The notes: generated from the letters alone by a model not told the origin. DNA of 33,445 nt from Acidimicrobiia bacterium (GCA_009842675.1 VYEX01000037.1:1-33445), one strand, 5' to 3'. Shown: positions 22,327 to 31,211, counted from the stretch's first letter. Translations and numbers: made by a program.

Positions 22327-23680
22327 CGAGGGCTCGTCTCAGCGCGGCCCCGTCGGTGGGAACCACCTCCACAGGGCGGGGCAGATCGCCGGGCCGGGTT
22401 CCGTCCAAGAACATCCCCTGCGAGAGGCACACGTCGGGCAGCAGGTAGCGGTGTCCCTCAGGCTGTTCGGCCAGTGTGCGGGCTATATCGGCACCCACCA
22501 GCAGCCCGGCCACCGCGGTGGTTCCGCCGAAGAATCGGTTCTCCACCGGCACCACCCACACATCGTCGCGACCCAGCGAAGCGACCAGCGGTCCCAGCAC
22601 CGCGGCCCCGTACTTTCCGGTAATCACTCCCACCGGCGAGCCCTTGCGGGGACGCAGGCCAATGGGCGTGGAGCCATCGGTCCTCGGCGCCCGGTAGCCC
22701 TCGGCAGGGGCCCCCTCCACCCAGGCGAAGAATCCGGCCCGGGTTCCGGTCACCTCCTCGGTCTGGCCCCAAAACTCCATTTCCAGCGTGGTCGCCATGC
22801 CCACGCCGTCTTCGTGCATGGGAAATCCCTCATAGGCCTCCGGATCGGGAAACTCGATCCCGGCCAGCAGGTAGTACTCGTCAGCGGCGAACACCAGCCG
22901 GCGGCCCAGAATCTGCCGGTTGATCTTTTGCCATTCGTGAACTGCCTCGACCACCGCAACCGCCTCGGCCCGGGTGTGGGGTCTCAGCCGGGGCTCAGAG
23001 GTGTGCCGCGACACCCCCAGGGGCACAACGCACACGCTGGCCAGCTCCGGGTACTCGTCGGCCACTCCGGCCAGAGTGTCCTCCAGCACATCGCCGTCGT
23101 TCACGTCGGGGCACACCACCACCTGCCCATGCACCTCGATGCCGTGGTCCAACAGCGCCCGCAGCCAGCGCAGGCTGGTGGCCCCCCGGCGATTACGCAG
23201 CATGTCGGCCCTCACGTCGGGGTCGGTGGCGTGGATGCTCACGTTCAACGGCGAAAGCCGCTCGGTGACCACGCGCTCCAGGTCGGCTTCGGTGAAGCGG
23301 GTCAGGGTGGTGAAGTTGCCGTACAGAAAAGAGAGCCGGTAGTCGTCGTCCTTCAGATACAGGCTGGGACGCAGCCCCGGCGGAAGCTGGTAGATGAAGC
23401 AGAACTCGCAGTGGTTGTCGCAGGTCCGCACCCGGTCAAACAGCGCCGAATCCACCTGTGCGCCCAGCGGCTCCCCGGCCCGCTTGTGCACCTCGAGTTC
23501 CAGCACCACCCCGTCGCGGCGCACGTCGAGGCTCACCTCGGGCTCGTCCACCAGCTGTTGATACTCGATGACGTCTTTGGGGACGCTGCCGTTCACGGAA
23601 AGAAGCTCGTCACCGGCCCTCAGGCCGAATTGCTGAGCCACCGACCCGTCGGCGACCGCTGTGACCCGAGGCGCGGACAT
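22319..23680 (-). CDS. DUF512 protein with PDZ-like domain and CxxxCxxC cluster motif
   Basis: A 453-residue protein. A PDZ-like N-terminus (GSVAQQFGLRAGDELLSVNG) is followed by CDNHCEFCFIYQLPPGLR, a CxxxCxxC motif of the radical SAM type. Then come YLKDDDYRLSFLYGNFTTLT, the SIHATDPDVRADMLRN region and a C-terminal DUF512 domain. The family is conserved next to der in many bacteria but has no established reaction; a SAM-dependent radical enzyme binding a 4Fe-4S cluster is the reasonable inference. Its 8-base overlap with der and shared operon hint at a link to ribosome assembly or RNA modification, which is unproven. Confidence 0.92.
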   Translation of the reverse strand: MSAPRVTAVADGSVAQQFGLRAGDELLSVNGSVPKDVIEYQQLVDEPEVSLDVRRDGVVLELEVHKRAGEPLGAQVDSALFDRVRTCDNHCEFCFIYQLPPGLRPSLYLKDDDYRLSFLYGNFTTLTRFTEADLERVVTERLSPLNVSIHATDPDVRADMLRNRRGATSLRWLRALLDHGIEVHGQVVVCPDVNDGDVLEDTLAGVADEYPELASVCVVPLGVSRHTSEPRLRPHTRAEAVAVVEAVHEWQKINRQILGRRLVFAADEYYLLAGIEFPDPEAYEGFPMHEDGVGMATTLEMEFWGQTEEVTGTRAGFFAWVEGAPAEGYRAPRTDGSTPIGLRPRKGSPVGVITGKYGAAVLGPLVASLGRDDVWVVPVENRFFGGTTAVAGLLVGADIARTLAEQPEGHRYLLPDVCLSQGMFLDGTRPGDLPRPVEVVPTDGAALRRALDG

Positions 23681-23687
23681 GCCTGAA

Positions 23688-23693
23688 ATGATA
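23688..23693 (-). promoter_or_regulatory. -10 element of the DUF512-der operon
   Basis: TATCAT (one mismatch to TATAAT) on the minus strand ends seven bases before ATG 23680. No ribosome-binding site is seen, so the mRNA is probably leaderless. Confidence 0.5.
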
Positions 23694-23721
23694 CGAGGCT
23701 CGCAACGCCGGGGTAGACCGC

Positions 23722-23727
23722 TAAATT
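23722..23727 (+). promoter_or_regulatory. -10 element of ispH
   Basis: TAAATT ends six bases before GTG 23734. No ribosome-binding site is seen. It stands back to back with the -10 of the divergent DUF512 gene. Confidence 0.45.
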
Positions 23728-23733
23728 GGTCCC

Positions 23734-24771
23734 GTGAACGTGGACAAGGTGATCTTGGCCGCTCCCCGGGGGTTCTGCGCCGGAGTGGAGATGGCCATCA
23801 AGGCGCTGGCCTGGCTGGTTCGCACCTTCGACGCGCCGGTGTACTGCTACCACGAGATCGTGCACAACAAGCTGGTGGTCCGCCGCTTCGAGAAGCTAGG
23901 CGTGGTGTTTGTGGACGACATCTCCGAGGTGCCCGCAGGCCATCCCATCATGCTGTCGGCCCACGGCTCGGCCCCCGAGGTGGTGGAGGCGGCCACCGAG
24001 CAGGCCAGCTACATGGTGGATGCGGTGTGCCCGCTGGTCACCAAGGTCCACCACGAGGTCAAAGTTCGGGCCGGTAAGGGATACCGCATCGTGTACGTGG
24101 GCCACGAAGACCATGAGGAGGCGGTGGGCACCATGGCGGTGGCCCCAGAGGCCATCCACCCGGTGGAGAGCATCGACGACGTGGAGGCGCTCCCCGATTT
24201 CGACGACCCTGTGGCCCTGCTGGCCCAGACCACACTGTCGCATCGCGACTGGGAGGGGGTAATGCACGCGGCCCGCGACCGGTTCCCCGACATGTGGACA
24301 CCGGGGCGCAGCGATTTGTGCTTTGCCACTACCAACCGGCAGGCGGCGCTGACCGGCATTGCCGAGCAGTGCGGCACCGTCGTGATCGTGGGCTCGGCCA
24401 ACTCCTCCAACACCATGGCCCTGGAGAAGCTCGCCCGGGAACTGGGCTGCGAGCGGGTGTTCCGGGTGAATCGGGCCTCAGAGCTGCCCGACGACATTTC
24501 CGGGGTGGTAGGGCTCACCGCCGGGGCCTCGGCCCCAGAGGAGCTGATCAACGAGGTGCTCGACCGGCTCGCCCCGGCCAATGGCATCGAAGAGGTGTCC
24601 ATCACCGATGAGGACGAGTACTTTCCCCCGCCTCGCAACCTGCGCGATCTGATTGAGGCCTCCGGTTCTCTGGCCTCCTTCAGCCTGGGAGGACCCCCCT
24701 CACCCGTCCCGATGGTGGACCGCAAGGTGGCGGCCAGCGACGTGCTCGACGGGCTTATTGCCAGCCGCTAG
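23734..24771 (+). CDS. ispH: 4-hydroxy-3-methylbut-2-enyl diphosphate reductase
   Basis: A 345-residue final enzyme of the MEP isoprenoid pathway, reducing HMBPP to IPP and DMAPP. The three cluster-binding cysteines are present: Cys15 (APRGFCAGV), Cys99 (VDAVCPLV) and Cys196 (DLCFATTNRQ). Substrate-site blocks YHEIVHN, SAHGSAP and GSANSSNT are intact. The C-terminus extends about 30 residues past the core. GTG 23734 follows a -10 element by six bases. It is divergent from DUF512-der and convergent with plsC (12-base gap). Confidence 0.97.
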   Translation: MNVDKVILAAPRGFCAGVEMAIKALAWLVRTFDAPVYCYHEIVHNKLVVRRFEKLGVVFVDDISEVPAGHPIMLSAHGSAPEVVEAATEQASYMVDAVCPLVTKVHHEVKVRAGKGYRIVYVGHEDHEEAVGTMAVAPEAIHPVESIDDVEALPDFDDPVALLAQTTLSHRDWEGVMHAARDRFPDMWTPGRSDLCFATTNRQAALTGIAEQCGTVVIVGSANSSNTMALEKLARELGCERVFRVNRASELPDDISGVVGLTAGASAPEELINEVLDRLAPANGIEEVSITDEDEYFPPPRNLRDLIEASGSLASFSLGGPPSPVPMVDRKVAASDVLDGLIASR

Positions 24772-24783
24772 AGGCCAGCAGGA

Positions 24784-25503
24784 CTACTCAAACTCGTCTC
24801 GATCCCAGACGGGGATGCCTAGCTCCTGTTGGACCCCGTCGAACATTTCTTGGAGGATCTCCCGCAGCTCGTCGGAATATTGGGTAAGAGCGTCACGGCT
24901 CACCCGCCCCCGGGGGTCTGTCTCGGGCGGGGCCAGCGGCTCGCCCCACACGAGCCGCGCCGTGCGGGGCCGGGGCATCCGCACACCGATGCCCATGGCC
25001 CGCTCGGTGCCCCCGATGGCCACCGGTACCACCGGCACCTGGGCTTTGGCCGCCAGCCAGGCCACCCCGTCAAGCAGCGGGTGGATGCGAGTGCCCGATT
25101 TGCGCTCCCCCTCGGGGAACACCACCAGCGGCTGCCCGGCTTCCAGCACCACTAAGGCGGCCTTGAGGGCGCTGCGGTCGATGGTGTCGCGCCGGACCGG
25201 AAATGCGCCCATGGTCACCAGCATCCACGTGGTTATCGGACCCTTGAACAAGCCGCTCTTGGCGAAGTACCGCAGCGGGCGCCCCGCTGATGCCCCGATC
25301 ATCGGGGTGTCCAGGTTGGATCGGTGAGTGGGGGCGATGATCACGCCACCCTGGCGTGGCATGTTGCGCCGACCTCGGGTGTAGCAGCGGAAATACGCTC
25401 CAAAAACCGCTCGGGCCAACCGCTGCACGAAGAAGTGGAAAATCACTCCAGCTATTCGCCCCCTGGCCTCCAGTTCCTCGGGATGGAGGTCGACCTGGTT
25501 CAT
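24784..25503 (-). CDS. 1-acyl-sn-glycerol-3-phosphate acyltransferase (PlsC family)
   Basis: A 239-residue acyltransferase with the HX4D motif (THRSNLD), motif II region GPITTWMLVTMGAFPVRRDT, motif III VVFPEGERKSG and motif IV PVVPVAIGGTE. It should transfer acyl groups to lysophosphatidic acid or a related acceptor at the membrane. Its ATG overlaps the cmk stop by four bases (ATGA), the last step of a long coupled operon. Confidence 0.92.
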   Translation of the reverse strand: MNQVDLHPEELEARGRIAGVIFHFFVQRLARAVFGAYFRCYTRGRRNMPRQGGVIIAPTHRSNLDTPMIGASAGRPLRYFAKSGLFKGPITTWMLVTMGAFPVRRDTIDRSALKAALVVLEAGQPLVVFPEGERKSGTRIHPLLDGVAWLAAKAQVPVVPVAIGGTERAMGIGVRMPRPRTARLVWGEPLAPPETDPRGRVSRDALTQYSDELREILQEMFDGVQQELGIPVWDRDEFE

Positions 25504-26165
25504 CCCAATCGGGCGATCAGCTCGTCTACCACCTGGTCGACGGTGAGGTCGGTGGTGTCGATGTGTACGGCGTCGGGGGCCTGGGTCAGCGGGTCGTGCT
25601 GGCGGGTGGAGTCGGCCGCATCCCTTGCCGCCAGGTCGGCGGCCACCGTCTCATAGTCGAGGGCGCTTACCTCGCCGGCCCGCCGCTCAGCCCGCACTGA
25701 GACCGACGCACTCAAGTACACCTTGAGTTCGGCGTCGGGAAATACAACCGTGCCGATGTCGCGGCCCTCCAAGACCCCTCCGCCCCGTTCCACCGCCCAG
25801 GCTCGTTGGCGCACTCGCAGCACCTCTCGCACCCCGGAGATGGCCGCCACCGTGCTCACCGAGCGGGTCACCTCCGGGCCTCTGATCTGGGTAGTGGCGT
25901 CCACTCCGTCGACGACCACCGTGGTGTCGTCAATTTGGATATCACTGGTTCGGGCCAGTTCGACGATGGCTTCAGCATCGGCCAAGTCGATTTCCCGGGC
26001 CATTGCCGCGAAGGCCACCGAGCGGTACATCGCCCCGGTGTCCAGATACTCCAGTCCCAGCCGTTCGGCCAGCCGCCGAGCCACGGTGGACTTTCCCGAT
26101 CCAGCCGGACCGTCTATGGCGATCACCCTCACGCCCTCCCCCATTGGTTCGGTGGGACCGCTCAC
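25500..26165 (-). CDS. cmk: Cytidylate kinase
   Basis: A 221-residue CMP/dCMP kinase. Walker A GPAGSGKST, LGLEYLDTGAMYRSVA, VTRSVSTVAAISGVREVLRVRQR and the GRDIGTVVFPDAELKVYLSAS block are diagnostic. It phosphorylates CMP and dCMP with ATP. The start is GTG 26165, overlapping the aroA stop by four bases (GTGA); an in-frame ATG seven codons on is possible. Confidence 0.96.
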   Translation of the reverse strand: MSGPTEPMGEGVRVIAIDGPAGSGKSTVARRLAERLGLEYLDTGAMYRSVAFAAMAREIDLADAEAIVELARTSDIQIDDTTVVVDGVDATTQIRGPEVTRSVSTVAAISGVREVLRVRQRAWAVERGGGVLEGRDIGTVVFPDAELKVYLSASVSVRAERRAGEVSALDYETVAADLAARDAADSTRQHDPLTQAPDAVHIDTTDLTVDQVVDELIARLG

Positions 26166-27436
26166 GGCGTCCTTCCCCAGCTGGCGTCCAGATCGCGGGC
26201 AAAGCCCGGATAGCTCGTGTGGGTGGCCTCAAAACCCTCAACCGTCATCGAGCCGTTGCCCACTGCTCCGGCGATGGCCGCGGCCATGGCCATCCGGTGG
26301 TCTCCACGGGAGTCCACAGTACCGCTGCCCAATGCCTCGGCGCGACCGACTCCGGTGATCGCCAGCGTGTCGCCATCGATCTGGCATCCTGCACCCAAGA
26401 CGGCAAGCAACTCGGCGACCGCCGCCACCCGGTCGGTCTCTTTGACCCGCAGTTCATCGATCCCCTCGAACACGGTGGTCCCTTCGGCGGCCGCCGCGGC
26501 CACGGCCAGAATGGGCACCTCGTCTATGCAGCCCGGCAGCTCCTGGGCCGTCACCAAGGTTCCCCTGAGCTCGCTAGAGCGAGCTTCGATGTCGCCCGAA
26601 TCCTCGTCAACGGTTATGTCGGCGCCCATGCGCTGCAATACCTCGACGAAGCCTCCCCGGGCCGGGCCTAGGTAGACGTTTTCCACCGTGAGGTCGCTGT
26701 TGGGGGCCGTGCAGGCGCCCACCACCCAAAAGGCAGCTTGGGACGGATCGCCGGGCACTTCGACATCGGGTGGGTCCACCTCTCCAGGCCACAGGGTGAC
26801 CGAGCAGTCCCCGCGCTCCAACCTCACCCCGGCGGCGGCCAGCATCTCTTCGGTGTGGGCTCGGGTGGGTACCGTCTCGTGAACCGTGGACGGCCCCTCG
26901 GCCCTCAGCGCGGCGAGCAGCACCGCGCTCTTCACCTGTGCCGAGGCCACCGGCAGGGTGTATTCGATACCCCGCAGCGGCCGGCCCTCGATGGTGAGAG
27001 GTGCCAACGAGCCGCTGTCGCCGCGGCCGGTGATTGACGCTCCCATCTCGGTCAGCGGGGCCATGATTCGGTCCATAGGCCGTTGGCGGATGGATGCGTC
27101 TCCATCCAAGGTGGTGGTGAAGTCGAAGCCGGCCACCAGCCCGGCCATCAGCCGGATGCCGGTGCCCGAGTTTCCCAAGTCGATGGGGTTGCGGGCGCCG
27201 CTCATTCCCCCAGTGACGGTCACCTCGCCAGATTCGGCCACCTCTACTCGTGCGCCCAGCGCCTCAACGGCGAGGCGAGTGCGGACCACGTCATCGCCGT
27301 CTGACAACCCCTTTATGGCGCAAGGTCGCCGGCCTAGCGCGGCAATCATCAGCGCCCGGTGGGAAATCGATTTGTCGCCCGGCACCCGCAGGCACCCGGT
27401 AAATGGACGATTCCCCCCAACGGAGATGGCGGTCAC
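26162..27436 (-). CDS. aroA: 3-phosphoshikimate 1-carboxyvinyltransferase (EPSP synthase)
   Basis: A 424-residue shikimate-pathway enzyme joining shikimate 3-phosphate and PEP. Key blocks are GDKSISHRALM, LGNSGTGIRLMAGL (PEP loop), PGDPSQAAFWVVGA, ELRVKETDRVAAV and GDHRMAMAAAIAG. The loop reads LGNSGTGIR, where class I enzymes have LGNAGTAMR. I would treat this as suggesting a non-class-I enzyme, not as proof. Start GTG 27436 overlaps the tyrA stop (GTGA). Confidence 0.96.
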   Translation of the reverse strand: MTAISVGGNRPFTGCLRVPGDKSISHRALMIAALGRRPCAIKGLSDGDDVVRTRLAVEALGARVEVAESGEVTVTGGMSGARNPIDLGNSGTGIRLMAGLVAGFDFTTTLDGDASIRQRPMDRIMAPLTEMGASITGRGDSGSLAPLTIEGRPLRGIEYTLPVASAQVKSAVLLAALRAEGPSTVHETVPTRAHTEEMLAAAGVRLERGDCSVTLWPGEVDPPDVEVPGDPSQAAFWVVGACTAPNSDLTVENVYLGPARGGFVEVLQRMGADITVDEDSGDIEARSSELRGTLVTAQELPGCIDEVPILAVAAAAAEGTTVFEGIDELRVKETDRVAAVAELLAVLGAGCQIDGDTLAITGVGRAEALGSGTVDSRGDHRMAMAAAIAGAVGNGSMTVEGFEATHTSYPGFARDLDASWGRTP

Positions 27437-28536
27437 GACAGGATCCTGGACGATGGGGCGTAGCCCTGCTCTCTGAGAGCTTGCAATAGGCCCTCGGATG
27501 CCTCGGCGTTGACCACCAGGATGGCCACCCCCTGGCCGCCCTCCACCGAGTGGGCGATCTCCAAGTCGAAGATGTTCACTCCAATGTCGGTGGTGAGGCT
27601 GGTGATGCGGGCCAGCTCGCCAGGTCGGTCGAACACCGGCACCCTCACCTCGGACAGCGAGACGTCTCTGTCCAGGCCATAGGGCAGATGAGATCGGGCG
27701 CTGCGGGCCTGTTCCAGCAGCTCCAACAACCCGCCCCGGTTGCCATCAGCCACCAGGGTGCGGACGTCGGCCAGGTCCTCGATGAACCGGTCGAGTACCG
27801 AACAGATGGCCTCGGAGTTCTCATCGCAGATGTCGGGCCAGATCCCGGGGTGCCCCGAGGCGATGCGGGTCATGTCCCGGAAACCGCCCGCGGCCAACCG
27901 CAGCATCACCTGGTGCTCCTCAGAGCGCTCGTCGGCCAAAGCCATGAGCGTGGCGGCGGTGAGATGGGGAACGTGCGACACCACCGCCACCAAAGCGTCG
28001 TGGCGCTCCGGGGCCAGCGACACGACATCGGCCCCGAGGGAGGCCACCACCGAGCGGATACGAACCAGGGAATCATCGTCGGTGTCGTCGGTGGGGGTGA
28101 GAACCCACACTGCGTTCTGGAACAGATCGGCGCGGGCCCCAGCCACCCCCTCCTGCTCGCTGCCGGCCATGGGGTGGCCGCCCACAAAGCGGGGGCTGTC
28201 CACCGCCGACACGATCGGGGCCTTCACGCTGCCCACGTCCGTGACCGGCCCACGGCCCGCCGCCAGTGCCTTGCGGGCCTCGGGAGCGGCCGAACCCACC
28301 GGGGTGGCCACAAACGTGATGTCGGCGTCGGTGGACGGCCCTACCTCATCGAGCGCGCCCCGGCGCAGCGCCTCGGCGGCCACTGACTCGTCTTGATCGG
28401 TGCCGGAGACCCACCAGCCCCGCTCTCGCAAGGCCAAGCCGATGGAGCCGCCGATCAGCCCAGTGCCGATGATGGCGGCCGAGCCCGAGACTCCCGGCTC
28501 CCCGGTGCCGATAATGGCGGCCCGCTGTGCTGCCAT
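27433..28536 (-). CDS. tyrA: Prephenate dehydrogenase with ACT domain
   Basis: A 367-residue enzyme oxidising prephenate to 4-hydroxyphenylpyruvate for tyrosine. An N-terminal NAD-binding domain (AAIIGTGLIGGSIGLALRERG), substrate-site segment GGHPMAGSEQEGVAGA, VSHVPHLTAATLMAL, and a C-terminal ACT domain (VRVPVFDRPGELARITSLTT) suggest feedback control by an amino acid. ATG 28536 overlaps the aroH stop (TGATG). The heptapeptide AAIIGTG occurs twice at the N-terminus (residues 6-12 and 20-26). Confidence 0.93.
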   Translation of the reverse strand: MAAQRAAIIGTGEPGVSGSAAIIGTGLIGGSIGLALRERGWWVSGTDQDESVAAEALRRGALDEVGPSTDADITFVATPVGSAAPEARKALAAGRGPVTDVGSVKAPIVSAVDSPRFVGGHPMAGSEQEGVAGARADLFQNAVWVLTPTDDTDDDSLVRIRSVVASLGADVVSLAPERHDALVAVVSHVPHLTAATLMALADERSEEHQVMLRLAAGGFRDMTRIASGHPGIWPDICDENSEAICSVLDRFIEDLADVRTLVADGNRGGLLELLEQARSARSHLPYGLDRDVSLSEVRVPVFDRPGELARITSLTTDIGVNIFDLEIAHSVEGGQGVAILVVNAEASEGLLQALREQGYAPSSRILS

Positions 28537-28904
28537 CACTCGGGAAGGTCGTCGCGCAGCCCTCGTGCGCCTTCCAGGTAGATGTGGTGCAGTTCGTCGC
28601 GCCCCCGCTCCGTGTTCAGGTGGATCAGCACTCGCAGGCACAGCGGCGTTCCGTCCACAATGTCCAGCTCTTGGGCGCAGAGCAGCGGCACGTCGCCGAG
28701 GCCGAACTTCCGGGCCGCGGCCGCAGGGAAGGCCGAGTTGATATCGGAGGTAGCGGTGAAGACGATGCTGATCAAATCTCCGTGGTCGATGTCATTTCGA
28801 TCGAACATCTCAGCCAGCAGCGCAATAGTTCGCTCCTCCATATGCTCGGCGGAGTCGATATCGATGGTGGTGGCGCCCCGCAGGGCACGCACGGTGCTGC
28901 TCAC
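28536..28904 (-). CDS. aroH: Chorismate mutase, AroH type
   Basis: A 122-residue enzyme converting chorismate to prephenate, the substrate of the next gene product. The AroH fold markers are RALRGATTID (Arg near residue 7), CAQELDIVDGTPLCLRVLIH (the Glu78 and Arg90 equivalents) and TATSDINSAFPAAAARKFGL. GTG 28904 is seven bases after TACAAT, so translation is probably leaderless. A longer frame upstream lies over rluB and is rejected. Confidence 0.95.
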   Translation of the reverse strand: MSSTVRALRGATTIDIDSAEHMEERTIALLAEMFDRNDIDHGDLISIVFTATSDINSAFPAAAARKFGLGDVPLLCAQELDIVDGTPLCLRVLIHLNTERGRDELHHIYLEGARGLRDDLPE

Positions 28905-28911
28905 GGCCAAA

Positions 28912-28917
28912 ATTGTA
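28912..28917 (-). promoter_or_regulatory. -10 element of the aroH-tyrA-aroA-cmk-plsC run
   Basis: TACAAT (one mismatch to consensus) on the minus strand ends seven bases before GTG 28904, in the 38-base gap after rluB. It gives the aromatic genes a start point independent of scpA-scpB-rluB. Confidence 0.5.
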
Positions 28918-28942
28918 CCGACCCCTGGATGCGGCCCTGAAC

Positions 28943-29665
28943 TCAGTTGCCGGTGAGTTCGGCCCCCTGGCGCTCGAGTTCCCGAACTTCGCTGGGTTTG
29001 AGCACTCTCCACTGGCCGGGCGGCAGCCTTCGATCGGCCAGCGGACCGATGCGGGTTCGGACCAGTCGGATCACGGGATGGCCGACTGCCTCGCACATCC
29101 TCCGCACCAGGCGGTTGCGGCCCTCATGAACCACGATTCGGATCACCGACGGCTCGGGTAGCGACACCGCCACCGCTTGGGCCGCGCCATCGTCCAGTTC
29201 CACACCGTCGCGCAGTCTTCTCAGCGCCCCGCGGCTGGGTCGGCCCTCCACGTGGGCCAGGTACTCCTTGGGTACCCCGAAAGAGGGATGGGTCAGCCGG
29301 TGAGTCAGCCCACCGTCGTTGGTGAGCAACAGCAGCCCCTCGCTGTCGGCATCCAGGCGGCCCACCGGGAACACCCGAGGCTCGCCTGGCACCATGTCAA
29401 CCACGGTGGGGCGGCCCTGGGGATCGGACGCGGTGGTGACCACGCCGGACGGCTTGTTCAGCAAGTAGTACACCAGATCGGTCCGCAGCCCCACTGGATT
29501 GCCGTCCACCTCGACCTTGTCCTGGTCGGGATCGACTCGCTGGCCGAGGCGGGCGGGCTGTCCGTTGACCGTGATACGGCCCTCGGCCACCATCTCCTCC
29601 ACTGCCCGGCGACTGGCCACCCCCGCGGCAGCCAGGACCTTCTGGATTCGCTCAGGCTCGCTCAC
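28943..29665 (-). CDS. 23S rRNA pseudouridine synthase RluB-like
   Basis: A 240-residue enzyme of the RsuA/RluB family. An N-terminal S4 RNA-binding domain (RIQKVLAAAGVASRRAVEEMV) is followed by the catalytic domain with YYLLNKPSGVVTT and the catalytic Asp in VGRLDADSEGLLLLTNDG, then HEGRNRLVRRMCEAVGHPV. It isomerises a uridine in rRNA. Its position after scpA-scpB is typical for rluB in Gram-positive bacteria. The start overlaps the scpB stop by four bases. Confidence 0.94.
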   Translation of the reverse strand: MSEPERIQKVLAAAGVASRRAVEEMVAEGRITVNGQPARLGQRVDPDQDKVEVDGNPVGLRTDLVYYLLNKPSGVVTTASDPQGRPTVVDMVPGEPRVFPVGRLDADSEGLLLLTNDGGLTHRLTHPSFGVPKEYLAHVEGRPSRGALRRLRDGVELDDGAAQAVAVSLPEPSVIRIVVHEGRNRLVRRMCEAVGHPVIRLVRTRIGPLADRRLPPGQWRVLKPSEVRELERQGAELTGN

Positions 29666-30282
29666 ACTTCCAGCACATCGCTGTTGCCGCTCTCGGGCAA
29701 CGGTGCCGGGCGGTTGTCGGCCATCAGACTGGTCTCCAGGGCCTCAATCACCTCGGCGCCGGGCACGAAGTCGACCAGCGGGGGCAACTCGTCGAGGGAG
29801 TCGAGGCCCAGCCGCTCCAAGAAGGCCGGGGTGGTGGCGAAGAGGCGGGCCTGGCCCGGACCGGGGTCCCGGCCCACTTCCTGCACCAGTCCCCGGTGCT
29901 GGAGGGTGCGCATGGCCCCCTCGGCGTTCACCCCCCGGATGGCCGACACCTGGGCCCGCGACAGGGGCTGCTTGTAGGCCACGATGGCCAGGGTCTCCAG
30001 CGCGGCCGACGACAAGCGGGAGCTCTGGCCGCTGACCACGAATCGCTTGACGTACGACTCGGCGTCGGGGTGGCTGCGGAACCGATAGCCGCCGGCCACC
30101 CGGACCAGCTCAAATCCCCGCTCTTCGGCCCGGTACTCCTCGGCCAACTGGTCGCAGATGGCCTCCACTTGGCCGGTGGGGATTTCGATCAGCTGGGCCA
30201 TCAGCCCCGGTGGGACCGGCTCCTCGGCGACCATCACGATGGCCTCCACCGCTCGGCGGGCTTCAAGACTGTCATCGGTCAT
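29662..30282 (-). CDS. scpB: Segregation and condensation protein B
   Basis: A 206-residue partner of ScpA and SMC in chromosome condensation. Two winged-helix domains are visible: LEARRAVEAIVMVAEEPV...LAEEYRAEERGFELVRVAGGYRF, and LSSAALETLAIVAYKQPLSRAQVSAIRGV with TLQHRGLVQEVGRDPGPGQARLFATTPAFLERLGL. It follows scpA by 30 bases. Confidence 0.95.
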   Translation of the reverse strand: MTDDSLEARRAVEAIVMVAEEPVPPGLMAQLIEIPTGQVEAICDQLAEEYRAEERGFELVRVAGGYRFRSHPDAESYVKRFVVSGQSSRLSSAALETLAIVAYKQPLSRAQVSAIRGVNAEGAMRTLQHRGLVQEVGRDPGPGQARLFATTPAFLERLGLDSLDELPPLVDFVPGAEVIEALETSLMADNRPAPLPESGNSDVLEV

Positions 30283-30312
30283 CGGCTTCTGCTTCCCCGC
30301 TCGGCTCGGTAC

Positions 30313-31122
30313 TCATCCGTCATAGGAGTCCACTCCAACCAGCGGCTCGTCGAATTCGCCCTGGCCGGTCCAGGTGATGGCAATGCGGCCGAACGTCGAA
30401 GCCTGCAACACGTCCACCTGGCCTCGCTTGTAGAGCTCCAGCACGGCCAGGAAGTACACCACCACCTCGATGCCCGTCTCCAGATCCTCGGTCAGCTCCC
30501 GGAATCCCACCGTCCCGATCTCGGGCAGCCGCTCCATGAGATCGGCGGCCACCTCGTCCACGCTGATGGGGATGTCGGTGATGTGCTGCACGTTCACCCG
30601 CGGGGTGGGCCTTGCCACCGTGGCCCGCAGGAATGCGGCTCGGAGATCGTCGGGGCCGATCCCCTCCAAGAAGTCGGGCACCAGGTCTACATAGCGCTCG
30701 TCAGGTCCCGCAGTCCGAGGCTGGGCGCGCCCGGCCACCGCGGCCAACTGCTCGAGGGCTTGGGCCACCCCCTTGAAGGTCTGGCACTCCAGAAGACGAG
30801 CCAACAACAGGTCGCGCTCCGACCACAGGGCCAGCTCCTCGTCGAGGTCGAGCGACTCGCCGTCGGGCAGCAGGCGGGTGCTCTTGAGCTGGACCAGCGT
30901 GGCCGCGATCAGGAGGAACTCGGTGGCCACGCCCAAGTTGAGCTGCTCCATGCGGTTCAGCTCGGCCAGGTAGGCATCCACGATGTCGCCCACCCTCACT
31001 TCATAGAGATCAACCTCGTCGCGCAAAATGAGGTGCAGCAGCAGGTCGAATGGGCCCTCGAAAACCTCGGTTCGCACTTCGAACGGCCCTTCGGACACCT
31101 CCGTTTTCACCTGTGCGACCAC
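30313..31122 (-). CDS. scpA: Segregation and condensation protein A
   Basis: A 269-residue kleisin linking SMC heads. It has the N-terminal FEGPFDLLLHLILRDEVDLYEV block and the C-terminal winged helix. GTG 31122 has TACACT six bases upstream and no ribosome-binding site, which supports it as a leaderless start. Later GTG codons at 31110, 31098 and 31077 are alternatives. The first residues contain a near repeat, TEVSEGPF then TEVFEGPF. Confidence 0.93.
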   Translation of the reverse strand: MVAQVKTEVSEGPFEVRTEVFEGPFDLLLHLILRDEVDLYEVRVGDIVDAYLAELNRMEQLNLGVATEFLLIAATLVQLKSTRLLPDGESLDLDEELALWSERDLLLARLLECQTFKGVAQALEQLAAVAGRAQPRTAGPDERYVDLVPDFLEGIGPDDLRAAFLRATVARPTPRVNVQHITDIPISVDEVAADLMERLPEIGTVGFRELTEDLETGIEVVVYFLAVLELYKRGQVDVLQASTFGRIAITWTGQGEFDEPLVGVDSYDG

Positions 31123-31128
31123 CCGCCA

Positions 31129-31134
31129 AGTGTA
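31129..31134 (-). promoter_or_regulatory. -10 element of the scpA operon
   Basis: TACACT on the minus strand ends six bases before GTG 31122. No ribosome-binding site is seen. Confidence 0.45.
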
Positions 31135-31205
31135 GAACTCGCCTTCTGCCGGTTCGGGGTTTTGGGATCAGGGCTGGCACCTAGGGATTTCGGAACCCAG
31201 GCGGG

Positions 31206-31211
31206 TAGTTT
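31206..31211 (+). promoter_or_regulatory. -10 element of trpS
   Basis: TAGTTT ends seven bases before GTG 31219. No ribosome-binding site is seen. It is divergent from the scpA promoter 70 bases away. Confidence 0.4.
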
